NCBI RefSeq assembly: GCF_004379255.2
Contig: NC_056034.1
Coordinates: forward strand, 4,032,501 to 4,096,500
Origin: Salvia splendens
Taxonomy: Eukaryota; Streptophyta; Magnoliopsida; Lamiales; Lamiaceae
Length of the DNA: 64,000 bases
Reading direction: 5' to 3'
Shown here: positions 10,378 to 20,065 of the stretch, piece after piece
Layout: each line of letters starts with the position of its first letter
Position numbering within the stretch: the first letter of the stretch is position 1
The notes under the pieces: generated by a model
Seen by the model: the letters and a program-made list of their open reading frames with translations, nothing else
Database searches by the model: none
What the model was told of the DNA's origin: nothing
Translations under genes and position numbers: made by a program

Positions 10378-13300
10378 ATGACCGAAGTCATACCGGAGCC
10401 GAATTCGATGACAGTTCAGCTGTACGAAGACGATCCATCCAGAACGGTTAAGATCGGCTTCGCGGGAACGCCTCTACTTCGGGAAAAAACCATCCAGCTC
10501 CTCAAGGAGTACAAAGACGTCTTTGCATGGTCTCCGTTGGACATGACCGGAGTGCCCCCCGAGGTAATCACTCATCGTTTAAATATTGATCCTTCGGTCC
10601 GGCCGATAAAACAGAAGCAAAGACTCTTTGCGGCAGAACGAAGTCAAGTCATCCATGACGAAGTCCGTCAATTATTGAAGGCGGATGTGTTATTCGAAGT
10701 GAAGTATCCTTCGTGGGTGGCCAATCCTGTCATGATCAAGAAAAAGGAAGGAGGATGGCGGATGTGCATAGATTTCACCGATCTAAATAAGCACTGTCCC
10801 AAAGATTGCTATCCCCTTCCGAACATAGATAAAAAAGTAGAAGCTCTGATAGGCTTTGAAATTTTTTGTTTTCTTGATCTATACAAAGGATACCATCAGG
10901 TTTTAATGGATGAGATTGACGCTTCAAAAACGGCCTTCATTACTGATTTCGGCATTTTCGCTTATAAAAAGATGCCATTCGGTTTAAAGAATGCCGGAGC
11001 CACTTATCAAAGGATGGTAGACAAGCTTTTTCGGCACCTGATTGGAAAGGAGGTCGAAGTGTATGTTGACGATATAGTCGTCAAGAGCAAAAGCACCTCG
11101 GAGTACGAGCACAACCTCAAGTCCACTCTCAACGTGCTCAAGAAAGCCAACCTCAAACTTAATCCCCAAAAGTGTACCTTTTTGGTAGATTCGGGAAAGT
11201 TTCTGGGTTGTTGGGTTTCAAAAGACGGACTCAAGGCAAACCCCTCAAAAGTTCAAGTCGTTCAGAACATGGCAATGCCGAAGTCCATACATGACGTGCA
11301 AAGGCTAACCGGATGTCTAGCCGCACTGAGTCGATTCCTTTCCCAAGCAGCCAAAAAGCAACTGCCGTTCTTCAAGGTGTTGAAAAAGGCACCAAAGTTC
11401 GAGTGGGGAGCCGAGCAGAAAAAGGCCTTTGACGAGCTCAAAAGTTATCTAGCCGAGCTTCCTATTCTCTCTGCTCCAACCGAAGCCGAAGTAATATTCT
11501 TATACTTAGCGGCATCGGATCAAACCATCAGCGCGGTACTTGTTCGAGAAGAAGGCCTAAAGCAGCTTCCCATCTACTTTACAAGCCGAGCATTAAGAGG
11601 TCCAGAAACCAGGTATCAACCACTGGAAAAGATTGCTCTGGCATTAGTAAATGCAGCAAGGAGACTGCGGCCATACTTCTATGCTCACAAGGTATGCGTC
11701 TTAACTGATCTGCCACTTCGGCAAGTGTTGACCAAACCAGAAGCATCAGGCAGAATCGCCAAGTGGGCTATAGAGTTGGGAGAGCACACAATTGAATATC
11801 TACCTCGGAAAGCCATCAAGGGACAAGCCTTGGCAGATTTTCTTGCAGAAGCGAAGTTCGATCAAGCAATTCCTATTATTGCCGAACAGAAGAATTCTGC
11901 CAATGCCGAACTAGCACAGCCCTTGGAATCCGAAGTAGAGCCGCCGGACTGCTGGAGCGGATTCGTAGATGGAGCTTCAAACAAGATGGGAAGTGGAGCT
12001 GGTATTTTACTTGTCGCTCCCGACGGACACGAGGTAACCTACTCACTTCGTTTCCTATTCCCCACTACTAATAATGAAGCCGAGTACGAAGCCCTCCTGG
12101 CCGGACTCCAGTTAGCGCAAAGTCTGCTCGTCAAATCTCTCAAAGTCCATTGTGATTCACAAGTCATAGTAAATCACGTGTTGGGTACAAGTGAAGCTCG
12201 TGACGAGAGAATGAAGAAGTATTTGGACAAAGCGCAAAGCATCAGCCGAAGTTTCTCCTATTTTCGGATAATCCGCATTCCCAGAGCGGAAAATAGCCGA
12301 GCAGATGCCTTAAGTAAGTTGGCCTCAGATCCGAGCTCAAAGGCGGAAGAATTAATGCATCGAAGCATTGATGAAGCCGAGGTACATTCAGTATCCAGCT
12401 CGCCGAACTGGATGACGCCGATCTTGCAGTATCTGGATCAAGGACAATTGCCCGAGGATAAGAGAGAAGCTCGGAAGATCACGTGCCGAGCTCTTCGGTA
12501 CGAACTTCATGAAGGAGTCCTCTTTAGAAAGTCTTACCTCCAGCCGTTATTGCGGTGCGTAGGACCAGAAGAGACGGACTACATCCTCAGAGAAGTTCAT
12601 GAAGGATCGTGCGGTAGCCACATCGGAGCCAGAGCTTTAGCTAAAAAAGTTCTGAGATGGGGATATTATTGGCCAACCATGGTACAAAAGGCAGTTCAGC
12701 TCGTCAAGAAGTGTACGAAGTGCCAAATTCATGCAAATGTCCCAAGGATGCCGCAGACCGATCTATACACTATGCAAAGCCCTTGGCCTTTCATGCAATG
12801 GGGCATAGACATAGTGGGACCACTTCCTCAAGCTCCTCGGCAAATGAAATTCCTTATCGTTGCCGTGGACTACTTCACGAAGTGGGTGGAGGCTGAACCA
12901 TTAGCTACGATAACGAGCTCAAAGGCATTGGACTTCGTCTGGAAGAACATAGTGTGCCGATTTGGCATACCCCACATCCTCATCTCGGATAATGGGACTC
13001 AGTTCACCGACAAGACGTTCAAGAATTGGTGCCAAGAGCTGAACATTCAACAGCGGTTCACTTCGGTCTCCCATCCCCAAGCAAACGGACAAACGGAAGT
13101 AACGAACCGGATTCTGGTGAAAGGGTTAAAAGCTCGGTTAGAACAAGCCAAAGGACAATGGGTAGAAAATCTCCCTCAAGTCCTATGGTCCTACCGAACT
13201 ACACCCAAAACCTCCAACGGTGAAACTCCGTATAGTCTGGTGTACGGCACTGAAGCCGTAATTCCGGTGGAGATCGGCGTACCCAGTCCCCGAACTCTAA

Positions 13301-13641
13301 ATTTCTCCTCAGAAATGAATGACGACGGACTGAGAGCAGAACTAGATCTCGCCGAAGAAAGAAGAGAATTGGCGTGCATAAAAGCAGCCAAGTACAAGGA
13401 GCAAGTAGCCCGGTATTATAACCAAAGGGTGAAAAGGCTTCAATTTCAAGTGGGAGATCTCGTCTTGAGAAACAACGAAGTAAGCCGAGCAGAAAAGCTG
13501 GGCAAACTCGAACCCACATGGGAGGGTCCATATCGGGTGTCAGAAGTCCTCGGCAAAGGGTCTTATAAATTGACTCACATGTCAGGAGAACAAGTACCCC
13601 GAACATGGCACGTCTCCAACCTCAAGAAGTTCCACTTGTAA
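10378..13641 (+). CDS. Pol polyprotein of Tat copy 1: RT, two RNase H domains, integrase
   Basis: 1087 aa, uninterrupted. Reverse transcriptase lies at residues ~85-300 with catalytic 'FLDLYKGYHQV' and 'YVDD'. A Ty3-type RNase H follows (~340-470), then a second, archaeal-type RNase H (~530-655) with 'GFVDGAS', 'NEAEYEAL', 'HCDSQ' and 'RADALS', so all acidic positions are kept. Integrase comes last: an H-H-C-C zinc finger ('H..H' near 735-745, 'CTKCQ'), a DDE core ('DIVGPLP', 'SDNGTQF', 'HPQANGQTE') and a C-terminal chromatin/DNA-binding region without an obvious chromodomain. It shares the reading frame of gag-pro, 27 nt downstream of its stop. The ATG at 10378 could serve as an independent start, but readthrough is the simpler model. 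Confidence 0.94.
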   Translation: MTEVIPEPNSMTVQLYEDDPSRTVKIGFAGTPLLREKTIQLLKEYKDVFAWSPLDMTGVPPEVITHRLNIDPSVRPIKQKQRLFAAERSQVIHDEVRQLLKADVLFEVKYPSWVANPVMIKKKEGGWRMCIDFTDLNKHCPKDCYPLPNIDKKVEALIGFEIFCFLDLYKGYHQVLMDEIDASKTAFITDFGIFAYKKMPFGLKNAGATYQRMVDKLFRHLIGKEVEVYVDDIVVKSKSTSEYEHNLKSTLNVLKKANLKLNPQKCTFLVDSGKFLGCWVSKDGLKANPSKVQVVQNMAMPKSIHDVQRLTGCLAALSRFLSQAAKKQLPFFKVLKKAPKFEWGAEQKKAFDELKSYLAELPILSAPTEAEVIFLYLAASDQTISAVLVREEGLKQLPIYFTSRALRGPETRYQPLEKIALALVNAARRLRPYFYAHKVCVLTDLPLRQVLTKPEASGRIAKWAIELGEHTIEYLPRKAIKGQALADFLAEAKFDQAIPIIAEQKNSANAELAQPLESEVEPPDCWSGFVDGASNKMGSGAGILLVAPDGHEVTYSLRFLFPTTNNEAEYEALLAGLQLAQSLLVKSLKVHCDSQVIVNHVLGTSEARDERMKKYLDKAQSISRSFSYFRIIRIPRAENSRADALSKLASDPSSKAEELMHRSIDEAEVHSVSSSPNWMTPILQYLDQGQLPEDKREARKITCRALRYELHEGVLFRKSYLQPLLRCVGPEETDYILREVHEGSCGSHIGARALAKKVLRWGYYWPTMVQKAVQLVKKCTKCQIHANVPRMPQTDLYTMQSPWPFMQWGIDIVGPLPQAPRQMKFLIVAVDYFTKWVEAEPLATITSSKALDFVWKNIVCRFGIPHILISDNGTQFTDKTFKNWCQELNIQQRFTSVSHPQANGQTEVTNRILVKGLKARLEQAKGQWVENLPQVLWSYRTTPKTSNGETPYSLVYGTEAVIPVEIGVPSPRTLNFSSEMNDDGLRAELDLAEERRELACIKAAKYKEQVARYYNQRVKRLQFQVGDLVLRNNEVSRAEKLGKLEPTWEGPYRVSEVLGKGSYKLTHMSGEQVPRTWHVSNLKKFHL

Positions 13642-13879
13642 GAGACAAAAGTCCGGTCAGTCCGTCTCGTGTCTAGTTCGGTCATAGGGGTATGTGTTTT
13701 TATTTGTTTGTTTTTTACTTGTACCTTTTACTTGTCGTTTTTTAAAAAAAAAAGGGTTTAAAGTTTTTTTCCTTCGTCCTTTTCATTTTTTCTCTATGTG
13801 TTTTGTCTCTATGTGCTTGTCGTCTCTTACAAATGGTACCAAGGTATATCGTTCTTTAAAGACTGATCTCCTTTTTAGA

Positions 13880-14080
13880 TCGATTATTAAAGACTATTGT
13901 GAGTCCAAGCTTCTACGGAGGATATAGGACCACAATTCAGCTTAACAAGCAGTCCGTCTGAAACGAACTGCAATAAGCCAACGATTGTGAGTCCAAGCTT
14001 CCAAGGAGGATACAAGACCGCGATTCAGCTTAACAAGCACTTCGTCTGAAACGAACTGCAATAAGGGAAAGTCCGATCCA
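13880..14080 (+). repeat. Two ~90-bp direct repeats downstream of pol (Tat copy 1)
   Basis: Two near-identical units share 'ttgtgagtccaagcttc', 'gattcagcttaacaagca' and 'gtctgaaacgaactgcaata'. The same unit, inverted in window orientation, is repeated in the matching region of Tat copy 2 (about 51246-51510). Confidence 0.7.
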
Positions 14081-14293
14081 CGCGATAAACCTCGCCGAAT
14101 TAGGACGACCAAGTTCGGTCAAAGAAGTTTACCTCATAAGACCGGGGACGACCATGTCTAGTCAAAGAGGTTTACTGCATAAGACCACTTCGGTTAACAG
14201 GGAAAGTCCGATCCACGCGATAAAACTCGCCGAATTAGGACAAGGGAAAGTTCGATCCCGGCGACAAAAATCGCCAAATTAGAACACAAACCA

Positions 14294-14605
14294 AGTCCGG
14301 TCAAAGATGTTTATTTCATCAGACCAAAGACGAGTCCGGTCAAAGATGTTTATTTCATCAGATCAAAGACGAGTCCGGTCAAAGATGTTTATTTCATCAG
14401 ACCAAAGACGAGTCCGGTCAAAGATGTTTATTTCATCAGACCAAAGACGAGTCCGGTCAAAGATGTTTATTTCATCAGACCAAAGACGAGTCCGGTCAAA
14501 GATGTTTATTTCATCAGACCAAGGACCAAGTCCGGTCAAAGAAGTTTACTTCATAAGACCAAGGCCCAAGTCCGGTCAAAGAAGTTTACTTCATAAGACC
14601 GAGGA
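14294..14605 (+). repeat. 39-bp tandem repeat array (about eight copies)
   Basis: The unit 'gtccggtcaaagatgttt'+'atttcatcagaccaaagacga' is repeated six times almost exactly and twice more in degenerate form (with 'agaagtttacttcataagac'). Because 39 is divisible by three it creates a repetitive ORF (14307-14822), which I regard as non-coding. It lies between pol and the antisense gene. Confidence 0.9.
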
Positions 14606-14741
14606 CGAGTACGATGAAATTTTTTCGCTAAGCTGTAAATACAGTGTTAGAAGCGAAAACAAAATTTCATTTTTCAAATCTTGTTCGGCATACAACTTAG
14701 CTACCCTACAAAATGGCGTTACGCTATTACAAAGGACTATT

Positions 14742-15530
14742 CTACTGTCCAGGGTTGCTGAAGTTAAGCCACCTATCTGCAAAATCCTCTGGAAGCCGAG
14801 TTCGGTTGTTCCGAGCAGATGAAGAATAAGCAGGTCGACGAGATGCTATCCTCGACCCAACGCCTCTTCCCCGAGCCCGAGAAGTCCTAACACCTCGGCG
14901 ATGAAGAGTCTCTGCAATAAGCATCTGCTGATCTTGCTCGCTCATAGTCACAACTCCTCGGCGAATTTCAGTCCGTCCCTGTCTTGACGATTCCGGTTGC
15001 TCCTGAGCCCGTTCTCGTCTTGACGTTTCCGGCTGTTCCGGAGTTCGTTGTTGGCTGGGAGTAGGATTTTGAACAAGGGAACCAGAGGTTTGATCTGGAG
15101 TGCGAGCATCTGTTGGCGCGATATGCCGAAGGAATCTTTCTATGGAGGGGCGCCGAGAAAGAACAATGTTGTACCGAGAAGCCCAACGCCGCAGTGATGT
15201 CACAACTTGTTGGCAAGCCGGGCTCTCCAGCACATTGTTCATACGGAGTACATGATATTCCTCCCACAGTTCGTCAACTCGACTCTGAACATCTGATATG
15301 GTCATTCCCCCGCGCACACGGATGTAATCCTCATACGCAGTCCTCTCAGCAATGGCCGTATTCAGCTCGGCCTCCAGATCTTTCTTATCGGACTCTAAGT
15401 CCTTGATATCGGCCTCCAGCTTCACTAAACGAGCCAGAAGCTCGTCATTCTTCGTCTGATCGGCTATAGCTCTTCTCTCAGCTTCGTCCAAAGCCGAAGA
15501 GTACAGCCGTTTCCAGTGAAGTATCTCCAT
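14742..15530 (-). CDS. Antisense ORF 2 of Tat copy 1 (coiled coil); possible last exon of the antisense gene
   Basis: 262 aa from 'MEILHWKRLYSSALDEAERR'. Residues ~10-75 are strongly coiled-coil-like (Leu/Glu/Lys/Asp heptads). A central region follows with 'VDELWEEYHVLRMNN', then a Pro/Gln/Arg-rich tail. No catalytic motif is recognised. It may be an independent ORF. It may instead be exon 4 of the antisense gene: a GTATGA donor after 15736 and an acceptor CCCAAG before 15533 would join it in frame, giving a protein of about 826 aa. Function unknown. Confidence 0.6.
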   Translation of the reverse strand: MEILHWKRLYSSALDEAERRAIADQTKNDELLARLVKLEADIKDLESDKKDLEAELNTAIAERTAYEDYIRVRGGMTISDVQSRVDELWEEYHVLRMNNVLESPACQQVVTSLRRWASRYNIVLSRRPSIERFLRHIAPTDARTPDQTSGSLVQNPTPSQQRTPEQPETSRRERAQEQPESSRQGRTEIRRGVVTMSEQDQQMLIAETLHRRGVRTSRARGRGVGSRIASRRPAYSSSARNNRTRLPEDFADRWLNFSNPGQ

Positions 15531-15729
15531 CTCCTTGGGTACAAAGCAGCTATATTAGTTCGGCAGCTGTACCGAGCAGATAGTAAAATACAACAGGAAT
15601 AAAGGCAAGTACGAAAAGCTATACGAAGACAAGTGTAGAGAATTTTTCATTCACAAGGAAAATTTTTTACACTAGGGCTTCAAGGCCATTTTACAAGGAA
15701 GAAACTAGACTAAGAGAAGGGAGACGAAA

Positions 15730-17588
15730 TCATACTCCGCCAGCTTCGTCTCCGGCTCCTCGGTCTGGTACAGCTTCTTTCTCCTGGGCTACCTCAGCCT
15801 CAGCCTCGCCTCCTGCCGGCCTCGCCTCCGCCTCCTGATCGGCTTCCTTCTCCGGATGCCCGGCCTGATCGACTTCGGCCTCCCGCTCCAGCGGCTCGGC
15901 CTTACCCTCTCCGTTGTAAGTCGAAGCGGGTGAAACGGGTCCCACGGAGGCAAAGATAGCCTCCAGGTTCTCGTCCCGATCAGCTCGACAACTCCGGACT
16001 TGGTCTGCAGAAAGCAGGACCGAAGATGAAGCGAGCTCCTCAAGGAGCGGCAGATTCTGAAGCCGAGCCGCTATCTCTCTGCTGTACAGAGGCAGCACGA
16101 CATCGGCCCCCTGCTCGCCCTTATCGGCAATTAGCCTTACCAGACTACCGACAAAGGCCGAGAACTGGCTGCTCAAAAAGAGTTTCTCCGTGTAAACACG
16201 GAGAGCCTCCCCTTGGGCAACCACGGCAGCAGCATCCCTCCGTTTCGTCTGCTCCCGCTGGATGACGAGCTGGTTTTTGGCAAACTGAGCTTCATCCTGG
16301 GCCGAAATCCTAGCAGCTCTGGCCTTCTCAAAGTTAGCCTCAGCCTGTTCGGCCCGATGACAAGCAGCCGCCAACTTCCTCTGCATCTCAGCATAGTCAT
16401 TGGACGCTTTGGAGAGTTCGACGGCGACGAGCTTGGAGAGCATATCGTTCCTCTGAAAATGAATAAAGAAAAAAGTCAACAAAGGGACCACAAAAAATAC
16501 AGGAAAAAAGCAAGGCCAGAAAATCAAGAAGAGAATTCACCTCGGCGAAGTCCGTGGGCCATAAAAACGGCTCACAGATATGTTCCGAAGGAGGCGCCAA
16601 GACCACGTCTTTCTCTGGCGCTCTCGGGGGCTTCTGGGCCTTCCCCCTCCCCTTTGCCGAAGTTGACTCCGGCTTCTTCGGATCCGAAGAGGTTTTTTGC
16701 CTTTTCGGAGTCCTCTCGGCATCAGACGCCGAGCTGGTGGTTTTCGGCCTCTCCGGCTCCTTGGACTCCGAAGATTTTCGGGTAGCCTTGTTCAGCATGT
16801 ACACTGCCAAAAAGCAAGAAAGCAAGGTTAGTTTTCTTCGTTAAAGCAGTAGAACATAAAGGTAAAGAGAAATCCTCACCCTCGGCCTCTTCGTCCGAAG
16901 ACGAGATGTCGAACACGACGTCGCCCTTGACGAGCTCAGACTCCGTGTATTGTTTCCTAACTATGGGAATCTTGTTGAGCTCGCCATCGAGCTCGGCCAA
17001 TGGTTCTAACCGAGGATGAGGAATCACGGACTTCGGCCCTCTCCAGGGGAAGCCCGGAGCCGCTGTCCTATTATAAAAAAAGAAGCGGTTTTGCCATTTC
17101 GGCCACTTGGTTTTGCAGAATGCCCTAAAAGGCTGTAAGGGGATCAAGTAAAACCAAGATCCCTTCCTTTTAAATTGGAAAAAATTAAGGATTGCCCGCA
17201 GAGACAGATCCTTATCTAACCTACGGAGTTCGGCAGCAAAAGCCGACAAGTGCCTCCAAGAATTCGGAGTCACCTGACCTAAAGGGAGTTGAAAAAAATC
17301 AAGAAGCTCTACAAAAGGTGGGGGAAGAGGGAAACGAAGCCCGCATTCTAAGCAGGCTTCGTAAACGGTGGCATAACCCTCCGGCGGGTCGTTAGCCCTA
17401 TGATCATCGTCGGGAACCACCGCCTTCCCCCCAGGAAAAGAGTATTTTTCGTAAAGGGATATCACAGTATCCTTACTCAAGATACTGTGAAAATACTCTA
17501 CGGTCTTCTCCCCGGATTCTTTCCGGCTAGAAGACCCCTTACCCCCTTTTCTACCGCTACCAGACTCAGACGAAGAAGAAGCAGACAT
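15730..17588 (-). CDS. Antisense multi-exon gene of the Tat element (putative gypsy-type transposon domain)
   Basis: I infer exons 17588-16880, 16803-16541 and 16452-15730. Donors are GG/GTGAGG and GAG/GTGAAT; acceptors are TTGGCAG and TTTTCAG. Both junctions keep the frame (709+263+723 nt), giving 564 aa from the ATG at 17588. Exon 1 encodes the domain known in plants as 'putative gypsy type transposon' (Pfam Transposase_28, by recall), with 'LYEKYSFPG', 'YEACLECGLRFPLPPPFVELL' style motifs and 'W.YLIPL'. Exon 2 is basic and Ser/Pro-rich with a possible nuclear signal ('TPKRQKT'). Exon 3 is a long coiled coil with an acidic tail. It is transcribed towards pol. A TATA-like ATAAAT lies at 17721-17726 (reverse strand). 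Its role in the element is unknown; it is absent from the second Tat copy. Confidence 0.7.
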
Positions 17589-17923
17589 GGTTCTTACTCT
17601 TTGAAAGTTTGAAGAAATCCTGAGGAAATTTTTGAAAGCGGAAGGAAATTTTTCACGCAAAAGATAGAGAGTGCAGAAGAAGCCAATAGCAAAGGTGTTC
17701 AAATGATGAAGAAAGGCGGTATTTATCAGATTTGGAAAAGATTTCAAATCATCGCACCGTTTCATATTCCACCTTTTCAGGATTCGACGGCCGGATTTTA
17801 CTGTCGCATTTAATGCCGCATTTAATGCAGTCACGCGCAGGGCACGTCCCCTGACTTCAGCCTCCCCCGTACCCTTTTCCAGAATGCCGAAGTGACTCGC
17901 TTCGCCGAAGTGATTCACTTCGC

Positions 17924-17939
17924 TTTTCGGGGGGGGTAG
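17924..17939 (+). promoter_or_regulatory. Polypurine tract of Tat copy 1
   Basis: 'TTTTCGGGGGGGGTAG' sits immediately before the 3' LTR, the place where plus-strand DNA synthesis is primed. The second element has the same feature with a longer G run. Confidence 0.85.
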
Positions 17940-18551
17940 TGATGGGGTGCGTACTAAACAAGCCCAACAGCAATGACGGCCCATCAGCCCAAAGCCCAAG
18001 GAAGAGTATGAGTTCGGCATTACCAAAGAGTTCGGCCTCAGCCTACAGCTCGGTAAAAGCCATCCTATCAAGCTCTGCTCTCAGGTCGGCATCAAGCTCT
18101 ACTCTCAGATCGGCAACCAAAGCAGTTCGGTCTCAGTATTCGACCGAACAAGGAGTTAGTGGACCCATACAGGATGTCCAACACACCCACTACCACGTGG
18201 TGTCAACTCAGGCCACGATCGTAGGCCATGACCTACGCTACATCCACGATCTTAGGCCATGACCTACACGACATCCACGACTTAGGGTGGTGATGCAAGC
18301 CACGATCTTAGTTCAAGATATAAATAGAACTTAGATCAGATAGAAGAAGGTTAAGCTCTCTAGAGATAAAATAGCAAATAGCAAGTTTGTATTTGTAAGC
18401 TGTAGAAAACAGATCAAGCAATACAATCTTGCCCTCCCTTCTTCCCGTGGACGTAGATTTACTTCAGTAAATCGAACCACGTAAATTCTTTGTGTCGTAG
18501 TTTTCATTCTCTACCAGCAATTACTAACATCAGAAATTCGCGGATCCATCA
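17940..18551 (+). repeat. 3' LTR of Tat element copy 1
   Basis: 612 bp. Reads the same as the 5' LTR from 'TGATGGGGTGCG' to 'GGATCCATCA' and is followed by GTTTG, the target duplication. Confidence 0.95.
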
Positions 18552-18556
18552 GTTTG

Positions 18557-19494
18557 CAATCCGAAAAGTCCAAAAATCCGATAGGGTTAATCTTATTGAC
18601 ATGCCTGATACTTTGTAACTCAAAGTTTATTACTCATGTTATCTAAAAGTATGCCCTTCTTTGAATAAAACCTTATACTCCAATAATACTTCATATAATA
18701 ATATGAAAATTCAGTCTCTATTAAAGTCAATAATTCTCCATTAACTTTTAAATCCCTCTTCTCCGCGGAAAATTTGGGAAGAGTTGAAAACCGGTTTTGT
18801 TAAAAATATCGGAAATTGAATCAGAAAATACAGATTCTATACTATACCTATCCCGAAAAGTAATGATAGAAAGTCTACATAAAAACAAGAGAATATTGTT
18901 TGTAACGTTTAATTTCAACTCCCCAACTATACTTATTATCATTACTCCATCACACATGCATCTCTGTCTCTCTCTAGCCTACACATAGCATGGGAAGAAT
19001 TGATTGATAAATTCAAAAAATCATACAGATGATAACATAAAACTGATTCTCCTGACTTTGCCAGTGTCAAAAACCGCGTTGCGATATACATTTTGTGTTG
19101 CAGGAAAAGTGTTTGATAAAATGCGTGTTTGTGGCGTCAGATTCTAAAGTGGTATTGCAGTGGATAAGTTCTTATCCTTTTAAATTCCTACACATCAGCC
19201 ACCACACTATCCCACAAAGGTAATCACAAGAAGAATAAAGGATTTTAATCCATAATTTACATCTATTTGAATATAAATTACGAAATTATGCGGAGGGACT
19301 TTTGTTGGTATAAAATTTGTGGTGGAATCATAATGAGTAACAACTGTACTTGGAAATGATGAGAGACCATTTTTCTTATCCAAAAAATCCTACTACATCA
19401 TGTGTGTGTATCTATAAATAGAAGCATGGACAAGCCTCCTCTCAAGTCTCAACAACAAGTGAGTAAAATTAAACACAAGTATTAAAGGGAATTA
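18557..19494. other. Promoter and leader region of the first glutaredoxin gene
   Basis: AT-rich intergenic DNA. A TATAAATA lies at 19413-19420, 75 bases before the glutaredoxin ATG. No other gene is visible. Confidence 0.5.
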
Positions 19495-19803
19495 ATGGAG
19501 ATAGTGAGAGAGGTAGCAAGGAAGAATGCAGCAGTGATATTCACCAAGAGCTGGTGCTGCATGTGTCACAGTATGAAGGCCCTCTTGTACGAGCTAGGCG
19601 CCAGCCCGGCTGTGTACGAGCTCGACCAGCATGTGAATGGGCCCCAAATGGAGTGGGGCTTGAGGGCTCTTGGCTGCTGCCCCGTCGTCCCTGTTGTGTT
19701 CATTGGCGGCGCCTTGGTGGGCTCGGCCGAAGACATCATCTCTCTCCATGTTGATGGATCACTCAAGCATATGCTCATCAATGCCAAGGCTATTTGGTTA
19801 TAA
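19495..19803 (+). CDS. CC-type (class III) glutaredoxin, GRXC11/12-like
   Basis: Intronless, 102 aa, the usual length for ROXY-type glutaredoxins. The thioredoxin fold has the CC-type active site 'CCMC' at residues ~21-24 ('WCCMCHSMKAL'), the glutathione-binding 'VPVVFIGGALVGSAEDI', and a C-terminal 'KAIWL' resembling the ALWL motif by which ROXY proteins recruit TGA bZIP factors and TOPLESS. CC-type glutaredoxins act in cytosol and nucleus as redox-linked co-regulators of TGA factors in development, defence and nitrogen signalling. By recall it resembles Arabidopsis GRXC11/C12. The TATA box at 19413 fits a short leader. The 309-bp frame is more GC-rich than the surroundings. Confidence 0.93.
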   Translation: MEIVREVARKNAAVIFTKSWCCMCHSMKALLYELGASPAVYELDQHVNGPQMEWGLRALGCCPVVPVVFIGGALVGSAEDIISLHVDGSLKHMLINAKAIWL

Positions 19804-20065
19804 TCTATCTATTTGGGACCCTCCCTCCCTTGTAATTGTAAATTCATAGGAGTACTATATACTTTCATCTTTCATCAACCCAATTTAACCTTTTTATTAA
19901 TATAGATTGCCAGTTTTATCTCCACTTTCGTTTCTAATTTAACTCACATTTCTCAAAATTCATGTCAAAATGTAAGGGGACTCCTAATTATAGATAGAGT
20001 GAAGATTAAATTTCTAAAATTTCAAGTATTCTTTATTCTCAAATTGAGTGTTGTTGAACACGAGC
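19804..20065. other. 3' flank of the glutaredoxin gene
   Basis: AT-rich DNA with likely 3' UTR; nothing else is visible before the PIF element. Confidence 0.4.

Larger units (their letters stand above)
7547..18551 (+). mobile_element. Complete Ty3/gypsy (Tat-lineage) LTR retrotransposon, copy 1
   Basis: An 11,005-bp element bounded by identical-looking 612-bp LTRs and a perfect 5-bp target duplication GTTTG (7542-7546, 18552-18556). Order: LTR, primer binding site, gag-protease, pol (RT, RNase H, second archaeal-type RNase H, integrase), tandem repeats, antisense gene, polypurine tract, LTR. A second RNase H and an extra antisense ORF before the 3' LTR are hallmarks of the Tat/Ogre/Retand group. 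Intact ORFs and matching LTRs indicate a recent insertion, and the element may still be competent. Confidence 0.95.

Noticed and set aside
13694..13927. 77-aa hydrophobic ORF after pol
   Set aside because: T-rich low-complexity DNA of the element's 3' region; an envelope-like gene is not supported.
14294..14605. CRISPR-like regular spacing
   Set aside because: The 39-bp units are contiguous without unique spacers, in a plant retrotransposon.
14307..14822. 171-aa repetitive ORF
   Set aside because: Created by the 39-bp tandem repeat (divisible by three); no conserved start or domain.
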